Positions 21,844 through 32,785 of a stretch of 46,434 nt of DNA are shown here, piece by piece (the first letter of the stretch is position 1; every line of letters starts with the position of its first letter). The DNA comes from Acanthamoeba castellanii str. Neff (Eukaryota; Discosea; Longamoebia; Acanthamoebidae). The stretch is taken from contig NW_004457356.1 in assembly GCF_000313135.1 (NCBI RefSeq), forward strand, positions 102,591 to 149,024. The letters are read 5' to 3'. The translations under genes were made by a program, and so were the position numbers. Under the pieces are notes generated by a model. That model was given only the letters and a program-made list of their open reading frames with translations, searched no databases and had not been told where the DNA came from.

Positions 21844-23409
21844 CTATGCCACTTCCTTGAAACTGATGCTGTCAGCATGTGGGGACACATGCTGCAATTG
21901 CAGCTGGATCACCTCACCTGTCATGCAGGCAGTGTCAGGTTTGAGCATCCCAAAGGTACAAGCAGAGGAGGGCGCACCTCGGTGTGGGCGACGTGGCAAG
22001 GGGATTGCACGAGACCAACCAAGCTCTTTAAAATAGGTTCTAACCAGGAAGTAGGGGTATCTGAAGCACACAATGTATGAGAAAGGCTGGCTGGCATTGG
22101 AGGGGCGGGAACGTGCAGGTAGTGCACCTGTCTGTAGGCTCCTCCTCGATCCGCACCACCAACGCCTCCCAGCGTTTTCGCCAGGAGGTACGCATAAAGT
22201 TCTGCAGCACCCAGAAGGAGTTTGTTTGCTGGACGAGTTCTGTTATGTGTTGCGACCTGGTGGCAAAAAGAAGCAGGTTAACGGTGGATGAGCGCCAGTT
22301 GCAGGAGTGAGGAAGGAGGTGAACCGCCGTCGTATGTGGGGCAAGTAGTCGACACTCAATGCCTCGGAGCTGTAGGGAGGTGCAGTGCGGCCAAGGTGCG
22401 CTGCGATTTGGCGGTGTGCTATCATATCGGTGAACCGCCTGATGGGTGATGTCACCTGAACATACGTGTCAAGACCTGCAGGTGCGTACAGAGCGTTGCC
22501 AGTTTAGCGTCGTCCCATGTCCCTGAAGGAGCTCCTCTTCCTCAGCGTACCTAGGCTTGTGTGTCGCTTCGGCACCAGGGATATCTCGGCAGTTTGCATG
22601 TGCCGCACCAGCTCCGCATATTTGATGTGTTCCGGCAAGCCTGGCCTCACGGCGAGGAGGATAGGAATCAAGAAGAATTCCGAGTTAACTCACGAACACT
22701 TGGCCACCGTGGGCTGGTGGCGAACGAGCCTACGTACCATCGAGCTCTCGAAGTAGATCCGGATCGACTTCATGAGGAGCTGCTTGATGGCGGTAGGGCA
22801 CGAACAGCCCGTGCTGCGCCGCATAGAGGCCCGCTACCTGATTGGTTGCAATCATCATTTCCGCCACCAACTCTGCAATATGTTGCAGCAACGAGGGTGG
22901 AAACAAGGTTAACCTCATTGGATGGGAGACAGAGCAGACAGCTAAAGTTACACCACCAAGGCTCGGTACCGCGAGCAGGAGTCATCTGTTCTTCGACTGA
23001 GACCGAGACACGCCTCATGTGCGGCGTGTTGATAACCTGCATGCGGTGCAGAAGCAACCACAGGATCAGCCACAATCGCGGAATCCTCACCAACAAAGCA
23101 CGCAACCAACCTTGACCAGAGGCTTGGGAAGGATGATTGTTTTGGCGCCTTGACTGAGCCGCCAGCGCTTGCGCAAGAGGGCCAGCTCGTGCAAGTGTAA
23201 GAGTGCCTGTAGAGCAAAAGAAAGATGGGGAAGGGCCAGTTTGGATTAGCCCTCTCCGGAGAGTGCCACCACACCGACCCTGTCAGGCTCACCTCTTTGT
23301 CTTGGTCGGCCAGAAGTGATTGCGATGTGTGCCTCGACGCCTGTCCGCCAGGTGCCTGGGCAAGCACAGCATCTACTTGGTGATAGGTGAGCTTCTTGAC
23401 CTAGGGACA

Positions 23410-23444
<35 letters not shown>

Positions 23445-26400
23445 ACCAACAGAGAGAGAGAGAGAGGTCAGCGCGCGCATGGTAGTGAGAATGCCTTGGA
23501 CGGCAGGGATGTGCGGCAGCAGCATAAATTGCATCACAGGCTACCCGAGATATGCTCGAAGGAGTGATTGTGTAATCCTCGATGGCACCGTCCACTGAGC
23601 TGATCTTGAAGGCAAATGTCATGGCGTAATTGTCTCTGTGCGTGCAGGTTTGCACGTGCGGTATACCCGTGTTGGATGAGTGGTACAACTCAAGACCTAC
23701 ACGGGGGTATGAAAGGGCGAGGCACCTCCTGGGCTCCAGGCTGAAATGACGGTAGATAGATGGCTGCAGCATAGGGACAATGGTTTCTGCACGCACGCAC
23801 GCACGCACGCACAAACAGAGAGGTTTCCGATAGTTGGGCAAGAGAGCGCGCTCGGCAGGCGGTGAGGAACATACCGGGCAGATAGATTGTGGAAACTCTG
23901 TCGCGCGCGTGTCGGTCCACCTCGTGGTCCACGGGGATCCAACTAGTCGGATCTGCAATGTGCACAAACACCCTGGTAGGCCGCACCGGGAGACACTGAG
24001 TACGCGTCGCCCTTGTGGTCCGCTCCCACTGGCGAAAAGAGGGCAAAGCTGCACGCAATGAACCAGTATAAAGGTCGTGCTACCCTACCAGTTGTTGGGG
24101 CGGGAGCTCCCTCCCGTCTGCCACTCCACCGAGATGCCATCGTCGACCTCCGTGGTGGACGCGTCGTCAATCGTGTAGACCGTGTGGTACCTGTGGTTGG
24201 AGGAGGAGGAGGAGGAGGAGGAGATGATGATTGTGATGCAGACGCTAATCTCGAGTTTGGCGCAGTGTGGGGAGGAAGGGCGCGGTGCGTACTGAACGTC
24301 CGTACGTCGGCCAGGCCGTTGGGGTAATTGGTGTCGGAAGGGCGGGCTGGCCGTGCTCGCCGCGACAGGGCCAGGGTGGCGCGTGCCAAGGTCCTGTATC
24401 TGCATACCATACAGCGTGCACTCCGGAGTTGTGAGGAACGGAACGCAGATGCAGGCGGCCGAGCCAAGACGACATACCCCGAGATGGGTAGCGCGCAGCT
24501 GGTGAAGGTTGGCAAATTCGTCAAACATTTCCAGCTCGACGAGGAAACTGAAAGCATCGCCGGAGGAGCCGCGGTAGCCGAGGGGTCGAAGCACGGCATC
24601 TCGAACATAAGGGGATGTAGAGTTGCCGAAATCTGAAGCACCACATACCACGACCGAGAGTGCGGGGTAGTGGTGGTGGTGGTGGTGGTGGTGGTGGTGG
24701 TGGTGGTGGTGGTGGTGGTGGTGGTGGTGGTGGTGGAGGGATGCACATGAACAACTGTGGTGCACTCGACCGTGTTTCATGCGCGAAGGAGGACCCGGAG
24801 GAGGAGGAGGTGCGGACCTTGGGTGAGCGCATACCGCTTCAAGAAGGCCATGCGCACGGCATCCCGGTTGTGGGGGTCCCACCACTCGGCGTCGGCCAGC
24901 TCGGTAGCAGAGAGCAGAGGCCGTATCGTGTTGACGTCCATCGAGAACCCTGCCGGCAGATGAGCCACGTGGGTGCCGTCCTCCGCCAAGGTCTCCGGTC
25001 CAGGAGGGTGAGCCCTCCCGCTCTGTTCCTCTTCACCGATGGCAATGGCCGCAGAGACATCGCCGGCCTTTTTTCTGCGTCTCTGCTCGCGCCTGGTGCG
25101 GCGCTTCTTGTCGAGGCGGAGGAGGAAGAGGAGTAACTGCTTGGACTTGGGGTCGAAGAGCCGCTTCTCCACCGCGATGCCTTCTCGCTCGGCAGGAGGA
25201 CGGGTGCGGTACTCGCCATCGACGCGCATAAAGTACTCGTAGTTCTCGTTGAGCACGCGATGAGCAGCATACAGCTCGCTGGCCATGCCCAGTGATTGTG
25301 ATGATGATGATGATGATGATGATGATGACGGTGGCGAAGTTGGAGTGCTTAGCTGATCGCTTTGCCCTTGCTCGTCTCCACGTCCAGGGGAACTCTGTCC
25401 TTCGCAGCGTTCCGTATTTGGTTCGTTGGGCCACAGCCACGCTCGCACATCTTCGGGGCTGGGCGCCTCGACGCCCCTCTCGACCAGCGACTGCCACAAG
25501 GCTGCCACCCTCTGTCGTACACCGCCACTTGTGAGATGCCGCCCCTTCTTGCCTGGCTCGAATCCAATGAAAATGCACCCCACAGCTTTCGCCAAACGTA
25601 CGTTCTGTCCCTGCGCCGATTCCACCAACTTTGCGGCGGCGAGCTGGATCTCAGCCAACTCTCGGACCACTAGGTCGGAGGAGAACCAGATTTGTCATCA
25701 TGACGCCATCCATGAGCACAACTTTCTGGGAGCCAGCCAACCAGCCAGCTCTGGGCAACGCACCGAGAGCGGGATCCGAAGGCTGGGGTACACCGCCCAT
25801 GGCGAATCGCACGGCGCCCGTGCCAATGCGCCACTCCTAGTGGGTGGGGTGGTGGTGGTGGTATCAAACCAATAAAGCCACCGCTACTTACGCGGTGGTG
25901 GGGGAGTCGTTCGCTCCTACGACCGGTATGTACCTGGCCAAGAGCGTCTACGACCGCCCACCGGTACCGGCGCCCTGGGAGCTGACGTAGCACCCGCAGA
26001 AGTCGGCCTGCAGTCGCTGCTTCGACCAATGTCGAGTGCTCGCCGATTGTTCCTGCTGTTATCCATGGAGACGCGGTGGAGGTGGCCTCTGCCTCTGCCC
26101 CGCCGTCAATAGGTGGCACCTGACAAAAAAAACAAGGCAAAACAGAGAGGCGCACCATGCGGGGCGGGAAGGTCGCGCAGGCCTGCCGGCAACCAGCGAA
26201 TGACTCCAACCGCTGCGGCCGAGCGGGTGGCCGCGTCCGGCTCGGTGTGAAGGCGGGAGTGCCCACTAACAGACCATGCTGCAGACCTCGAGCCAGACCA
26301 CATCTTGAACCGCCCGCGCAAGATACCTCCCGACAACGCGGAAGGGCGCGCTGCTTGCGCCAGAGGCACTTGCAGCAAGGAAGCACGTGCTTCTGGTGCG

Positions 26401-26450
26401 AGGAGGGCATGTTGGCGCCAGAACAAGGACGGGCTGAGGCAGCGCCGCAT
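21844..26450 (-). CDS. RNB-domain (RNase II/R family) exoribonuclease, probably mitochondrial
   Basis: 3'-5' exoribonuclease of the RNase II superfamily. ATG 26450 gives MRRCLSPSLFWRQHALLAPE, an Arg-rich acid-poor leader that looks like a mitochondrial targeting peptide. Exons then read GRLLRVLRQLPGRRYRWAVV, a helical part (YAAHRVLNENYEYFMRVDG; MDVNTIRPLLSATELADAEW), and the RNB catalytic core at about 24190-24090: YTIDDASTTEVDDGISVEW with the metal-binding aspartates, then VHIADPTSWIPVDHEVDRHA. Later blocks are SLEPRRCLALSY, ELVAEMMIATNQVAGLYAAQ, HGLFVPYRHQ and TSPIRRFTDMIAHRQIAAHL, the conserved Arg-rich end of RNB. The last exon ends VIQLQLQHVSPHADSISFKE before a TAG at 21844-21846; it lies in an unusually CpG-free stretch. 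Introns include a (TGG)n tract at 24670-24736. Confidence 0.82.
24670..24736. repeat. (TGG)n trinucleotide run in an RNB-gene intron
   Basis: About 22 uninterrupted TGG units. The long glycine or proline frames across it are not genes. Confidence 0.85.
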
Positions 26451-26563
26451 CTCTGATCTGCCTTACGCGGGAAAAATAAAAATAAACGAACAGGCTTTTT
26501 CCTTTCTTCCTTTAGGGCAAAAGGGGGAAGAAGAAATTTTTTCTTTTCGGGGAAGCACATCAA

Positions 26564-26573
26564 TTTGGCGCGC
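26564..26573 (+). promoter_or_regulatory. E2F-like box between the RNB exoribonuclease and EF-ARM-PB1 genes
   Basis: TTTGGCGCGC fits TTTSGCGCS. It lies in the 247-bp divergent intergenic region. A single site in a GC-rich genome could be chance. Confidence 0.3.
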
Positions 26574-26697
26574 ATCGTAGCGGCGGAGGGCACAACTTCT
26601 TCGACAGAGGCAGGAAGGCGCATCGGTAACCTTATGGTACTGGCCATTCGACCTTGTGTCACATGCAAGATCATCATGGTGTCACGACGCTCGCTTC

Positions 26698-29600
26698 ATG
26701 GAGGTAGAATTAATTTATTTCGGGGGCGGGACGATAATGCAGGAGGAGAAACTGACGGATCTGCAAGTGGCGGAGATCAAGAAAGCATTCTCCATATGCG
26801 ACAAAGATGGCAGTGGCAGCATTGATCTTCCCGAGCTCAAGACAGGTTTCTTCTCCATTCCGGGCGGTTCTTGTTGGATTGTTCGTTCAACGACTTTTTG
26901 GGGTGGGTGCAGTGATGACGGCCATCCTGGATGAGGAGCCCAGTGAAGCCGAGTTGGCACAGCTGATGAAGACCATTGACAAGGACCACAGCGGCACCAT
27001 CGAGTGGGAAGAGTTTCTCGACGCCATGACCAATTGGTGCGCACTACCGGCCGAGCAGGCTGCCCCCCCCTTGTACCACCATGTTTTCCCTTTCTTATTT
27101 TTATATATCATGCCGGAGGTGACACTATCCCATCCCTCGACCCTGCCCCTGACGCGCGCGTGCTGGTTCTGTCTGGCGCGGGTGGGTGGGTGAGCCGCCG
27201 TAGGTTCAAGCAGGACTACAAGGTGCACAAGAGCGGCAACAGCGATCCGATGAGCCAGAAGAAATCCAATCCCGATCGGGTGCGTGCGCGCCTCGCGCTC
27301 GTGAGCGTGGCGCTGGCGCCTCGTTTGTTTGGCTCAACAAAACTCCTTTGGCGCGCATGCTGGAGGAGACAGGAGAGGAAGGACGTCCACAAGAAGATCA
27401 AGAGCTTCTTCGCCCAGTTCAAAAAGGGCTCCACCTTCGACAAGATTCGCTCGGAGCTGCAGAAGGAAAAGCGCGTGGCCGACTCGATTCAGATGCCGCA
27501 GACATGCGCATGAGCACCTCCGGCGCCTCCACTGCCGCCTACTCCTCAAACCAGAAGGTTGTTGGCCCGCACCTCCCCTCCCTGGCTTGCTGCTGCACCG
27601 AACACGATCGCTGCATGTCGTGTGTGTCGTGCGTGTCGTCGTGTGTCGTATCGCGCTATCGTTGGCGTGGCATGTGGCTTGTGGATTAAAACCTGATTCG
27701 ATGGACGTGACCGTGCGGTTACGCAGCTGCGATACCTGGAAGAGTGCAAGAAGATGCTGGAGCGATTCCCGGCCTTCCACAATGCCCTGAACTCAGACAA
27801 CCCGCTATCGCAACTGGAGGCCATGACGAACGTGGTCAAGCTCTTGTCCATCGTGGAGGTCTTTGCCACTCCTCAGGAAAGGTATATATCGTTGCCCACT
27901 GACCGCTGCGGGTAATTGGTCATTGGGAGCTGCCAGGGCCCTGACGCTTCCCCGGTCGTCGTGTCGTCGTGTCGCAGGCGCGGTGTGGCGGAAGTGATCA
28001 TCAAGATCTTCGAGCTGTTTGTGCAGACGGGCATGACCCCGCGCATCATCCACATCCTGCAGACGTCCGACCCGCAGCGACCCCAGCTCCAGGTGCCCCC
28101 CCCCACCACACAATCATTTGCTTCGCGCGCACCTTTCCGGTCGTATTTCTGCCCAGGGCTACGACTTGGTCTGCCGCCATACTGGCGCCATCGATAGCCC
28201 CCCCCCCGTCTATATTATTATTAACGGGTCTCCCTGCCTGCCGTGTCGTTGCTCCGCACACCAGGAGCTGGCTGCGCGTATTCTGACCTACTTCATCCCG
28301 GGTCCGCGCATCGCTTCAACACCCGAGGACTCACTGCTCCACCCCAACCAAATGTTCTTCAAGAAGCTCGTCATCTCCGAGGGAGGCGTGCCTATCCTCA
28401 TCAAGCTGCTCCACCACCCTGTCCCCGAAGTCCGCCAGCAGGTCCGGGTCCCCCTCCTCTTGCGCGCGCAGAACGAGACTGCAGGCAGGCAGCAAGCGAT
28501 ATTGCCCTGACGCCGTCCGACTTCTTCTTCTTCTTCTTCGTTTTCGTCGCTTCCTTTACTACGATGTGCACGTCGTGTGCGCGTGTAGGGCGTGTTGGCG
28601 CTGGGCTGGCTGGCGGCGCACAACCCAGAGTGCCGGGACCACCTGCTGCACCATCGGGTGGTGCCTGCGCTGCTCCATATCTCGGGCAACGTTACCGACC
28701 TCGAGGTGGCCAAGGCCCTCTCGTGGACCTTTTCCATCCTGTGCGGTGTCACCCACCCTCGCAGCAAGCTCCCGTCCTGGGAAGCGGTACACGCCCCCCC
28801 AACACCCACCCACCCCCTCTATGCCATTCCCACTCTCACCTCCTCTCCCGCGCTCGATCGAAAGAGTCTCACCATCTCTCTCTCTCGTATGGTGGTGGGC
28901 TGGTGTAAACGCGCGCGTGTGTGCTGCTGGCGCGGAGAAGATCGCACCGATGCTGCCGCACCTGGGCAACTTTTTGTTTTCGGGGGATGAGGACGTGCTC
29001 GCCAACGTCCTGTCGGCACTTTCGCTCGTGCTGCCGGGCGTTCCCGAGGCGAACGTGTGCCGGCGGCTGGTGCAGCTCCTCGCTTCCTCGGCCCCACGCG
29101 TACAGCGAGGGGGGCTGCAGACGATCACCTACGTCCTTCGCTTCGACGACAAGCAGACCCAATTCCTCATCGACTCTGGCCTCACCGACGCCCTCGCTCA
29201 TCTGCTCCGCTCCGACGACGAACTCGTGCGCGTTGCCGTTTGCGAGACCCTCATTGTCCTCGCCGGCGTGCGCAAACGTATCCAGGTGGACCTGCCCCCT
29301 CCCCCCTTTATTCCCCTCCCTCTCAAGCCAAGCCCTCCCCTCCCCTTCTACTCAGGGGCCTGCCCGTCACAGCACAGGATCCCCTCCCCCTTTCCGTTTC
29401 TCTCACTCTCGCGGCGACGGCCGTACGTGGATGGTGTTGTGAGTGCAGGCCATCATCAAGGCCGACATCGTGCCTCGCCTGTTGCAGCTGCTCGCCACAG
29501 ATGAGCTCATGCGATGGAAGGTGGCCAAGGTGGTCAAGTATATCACTCGCGGCAACGCCCCGCAAATTGAGTACTCGACCCTCTCCTCCTCCTCCTCCTC

Positions 29601-30482
29601 CACCACCACCACCCCCATAGTTGAAATAATGAAACGAACGTGATGACCGTGGTGGTGGCTGGTGGTGGCTGGTGGTTGGGGGATACCAGGTATCTCGTGA
29701 AGCAAGGCGTGGTGCAGGCCTTGGCCAAGTCACTGGTGCACTTCAAGGTCTACGACCAAGTCCTCACCGAAATCTACAAATTCTGTGGACCCTCGTTCAA
29801 CTTCGAGTTTGTTCGCGACGTGCTTGCGGCGCTTGACAACATCGTCAACGTGGGCGAAATGGAGGCCGAGGAGAAGCAAAAGCTCAACCAGGTAAGCCAC
29901 GGCCGAACTCGCTCTCTCCTCCGACTTATCGCACCCCGTATCGTCGTGGTGGTGGTGGTGCGTGACCACTTGCGGTGGTCGCTGCTGCGGCGGCGTTACT
30001 GACTTGGGGTGGGTGGGGGGGACTCGTGTGTGTCACCGCACGCAGTACGCTCTGTCGTTTGACATGGGGTGCGTGGACAGCATCCGAGGCGTGCTCCAGG
30101 CGCTGCGCTACGCCTCCAAGGACGAGCTCGATGCCTGGCGCCAGAACTCCCACACCCCCGGAGAGGCGCCCGTGGAAGTACACCCCCCCTGCCAACCCGC
30201 CACTCCGCTACCCCCACGGCCGATGCGCCTGCGCCTGGCCGGATGATCGCTCAGCAGCGTAAAACCCCGCACACGCACACACGACGGCAGGACAAGATAC
30301 GGTCACTTCTGTTCAAGATCAAGCGCGTGCACGACGGCAACAGCGAGGCCAAGATCTCCCGCCACATCTCTCAGATGATTGGCTCTGTGTGGAAGGAGTA
30401 CTACAAGGACAACCAGGACCACCTCGACAACAAGGTACCCTTCCCTCCCTGCATGGCCATTGCAGATTACATTACATTTTAC

Positions 30483-30524
<42 letters not shown>

Positions 30525-30948
30525 CCTCCCTTCCCTCTAGGTGCTCGTCAAGTGCTACCATGGAGATGACATCCGTGTCGTCGAGGTGCCGCGTGACGTG
30601 CGCTACCAGGACTTCCTCAGCGAGCTGCAGGGCAAGTACGTGGGTCCGCTCACGGTCACCTACAAGGTACGCCGGCCATGGCCGGCGCAGGCACCGCGGA
30701 CGTGTGCACCACGCCTGCTCTCTCTCTCTCTCACACACACACCACCCCTCATCCCTCTCTCGGGGCCTCTCCCCCACGCCCTCCTTGTGTCAACAACGAA
30801 CCATAAACCAACCAGGAATCGGTTCGCCAATATAGGATGAGGAAGGCGAGTCCATCACGATCGACTCGCAGGGCTCGCTCGAGACGGCCATCCACAAGCA
30901 CCTGAAGGAGGCCGCCAAAACCCTCAAACTCCGCATCTCCATCCGGGT
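26698..30948 (+). CDS. EF-hand / importin-alpha-like ARM repeats / PB1 fusion protein (5' and middle part)
   Basis: ATG 26698 starts MEVELIYFGGGTIMQEEKLT. Two canonical EF hands follow, SICDKDGSGSIDLPELKT and TIDKDHSGTIEWEEFLDAMT. Next is a Lys-rich helical part (RKDVHKKIKSFFAQFKKGST). From about 27725 to 30265 there are ARM repeats most like importin-alpha: LNSDNPLSQLEAMTNVVKLL, LVISEGGVPILIKLLHHPVP, GVLALGWLAAHNPECRDHLL, ALSWTFSILCGVT. A PB1 domain follows at 30541-30948 (VLVKCYHGDDIRVVEVPRDV; acidic OPCA motif DEEGESITIDSQGSLE). Reading is then open across a proposed intron into the C-terminal EF hands (next entry), probably one gene. Near 27480-27513 the frame runs into a TGA, and the next exon (MRMSTSGASTAAYSSNQK) needs another frame. 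Calcium-regulated cargo binding is a guess. Confidence 0.7.
30484..30521. repeat. (CA)n run in an intron of the EF-ARM-PB1 gene
   Basis: About 18 CA units, immediately before the acceptor of the first PB1 exon. Confidence 0.85.
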
Positions 30949-31103
30949 GCGCGTTACCCCCCCCCAATGCTGGCCTACGCGGCCACGTGCCGCCGCCGAG
31001 GCCGCCCACACACCTGAAGATTGGGGGAGGGAGGAGAAGCAAGAAACTCACGAACGAATGAACGAACGAACGATTGGGGGGGGGGAACGTGGACGTGAGT
31101 AGG

Positions 31104-32645
31104 GACTTACGGCCTTCTCGCCCTTGGCGACCCCTTCGGCCTCTCTTCGCGGTTCGCCCATTCCTTCGCCCCGTGCGTCGCCCCCTGGCTCCCCGCTCCG
31201 CAAGCGCAAGCGCCCCGCCGATGACGTGCCAGTCCGCGACGATGACGACGACGACGACGAGGCTGAGGCGGAGGAGGAGCAGGCAGCGTACACAGCGGCA
31301 GACCAGCAGAGGAGTGAGAAGAGCAGGCAGCACGACGACGACGAACCCGTCGCCCAGCAGCCGCGCCGCATCCCCGCTGCTGCCCGTTCCTCCTCCTCCT
31401 CCTCGTCGTCGTCGTCCTCTCCTCAGACGCAGCGTCGCGGGGGCTACATGAGCGGGCAGGTGAGCGGGGCCTCTTCGCCCATGCCCGCCCTCCACTTCCC
31501 CCTCGCCACGCCCCTCATCCGCCGTACGGCGTCCCTTCCCTTCTCTTCCCGCCCACCTCCCGGTTGCCTCCCGCACGTATCGGAGCGCTAACACTTACCC
31601 GCGTGGCCCTCTCGGCGTCGGCTACAGAGGGAGAGGCCTTTTCGTTTGGCGACAGTCTCGACCACATCAAGCGCGAGGAGAAAAAGGCGCTCCTGGCCCA
31701 GCTCGAGCAGACCACACACTGTACGCGCCGTGAGCCTCTCGCGTGCGTTGGGTGAGTCCGCTCGTTGGAGATTATTACAACCACTAATGCCGCCGCCACC
31801 ACCTCCAGTCTCCCGCGATGAGCTGGAGAAGCTGTACGCCAATTGGTTGAAGCAGGCGCGGAACGGCTACGTTGGCCGTGAGGTACCGCACGCACGCACA
31901 CACGACACACACGCACACGCACACACTAACGCCTCGCTCGTTTGCTCAGGAATTCGAGGCGGGTCTCAACGCAATTGGTATCTCGGATCCGCTCATCATT
32001 GAACAGAATTTCTCCGCTTTTGACCACAACAAGGTGCGCGCCCTCCCTGAAGCCGGACCCACACGCAACTCTCACCCCGGGCGCGTCGTGTGTGTCGTGT
32101 GTGTCCCTCTCTTCCAGGACGGCAAGATCAATTTCAGAGAGTTCGTTACGGGACTGTCCGTGGTGCAGAAGGGCACCATGGAGGAACGCCTCAAGTGTAC
32201 GCACCCACCCGTCCCTCAGTGTGGTGGAATGCAAGAGCCGACCCCAGGCTGATGTGCGCCAAACTCCGCGGTGCAGTTCTCTTCGACGCCTACGACGTCG
32301 ACGGGAGCGGCACACTCACCCCGGACGAAGTCTACAACATCTTCAAGGCCTCGCTGGCGTCCAAGGGAGAGACCATCAGCACAAAAGAAATTCGCGACAT
32401 GGTGCGTGCCTGTCCCACCCACTTCCCTTTGCCTGACCGGGTGGTGTGGTGCTCCTCCCCCCCCCTCCTTGGTAATGTGACTCACGTGTCAATGCTCGGG
32501 CCGCCAGGTGGACGAGTGCTTCCGGCAGATCGACGTGAACGGGGACGGCGAGATCAACTACGAGGAGTTCAAAACAGCCGTGACCAACCAGCAGCTCATG
32601 ATCTCCTGCTTCGTCCACTACCCCACGGACCACCACCAGCAGTAA
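31104..32645 (+). CDS. C-terminal EF-hand (calcineurin B-like) segment, probably the end of the preceding fusion gene
   Basis: The first exon here has no in-frame ATG upstream of a low-complexity stretch (SPPGSPLRKRKRPADDVPV, then poly-Asp and poly-Ser), so it reads as a linker spliced from the PB1 exon ending at 30948. Exons then give a four-EF-hand protein of calcineurin-B/CBL type: DELEKLYANWLKQARNGYVG (degenerate hand), NFSAFDHNKDGKINFREFVT, LFDAYDVDGSGTLTPDEVYN and QIDVNGDGEINYEEFKTAVT. The protein ends HYPTDHHQQ, and TAA is at 32643-32645. If an unseen promoter lies at 30950-31100 this could be a separate gene. The acceptor near 31104 (GAGTAG/GGACTT) is weak. It is convergent with CHFR, 140 bp away. 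Confidence 0.72.
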
Positions 32646-32785
32646 CCGGTCTCGCCCAAGGGGTAAGAGTGAACGTGTTTAGAAACGAGTCTGCTCGCAC
32701 ACATGATTGAAACGCTTGGCGTGGCCCACGTTGTGCTCTGGTGATGATCGATTGGGCCAGGGGTAGAGGAGGAGAAGAAGCACCG

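Noticed and set aside
24660..25136. Long plus-strand frame with a polyglycine run
   Set aside because: It is antisense to the RNB exoribonuclease exons, and the glycine run is the intronic (TGG)n microsatellite.
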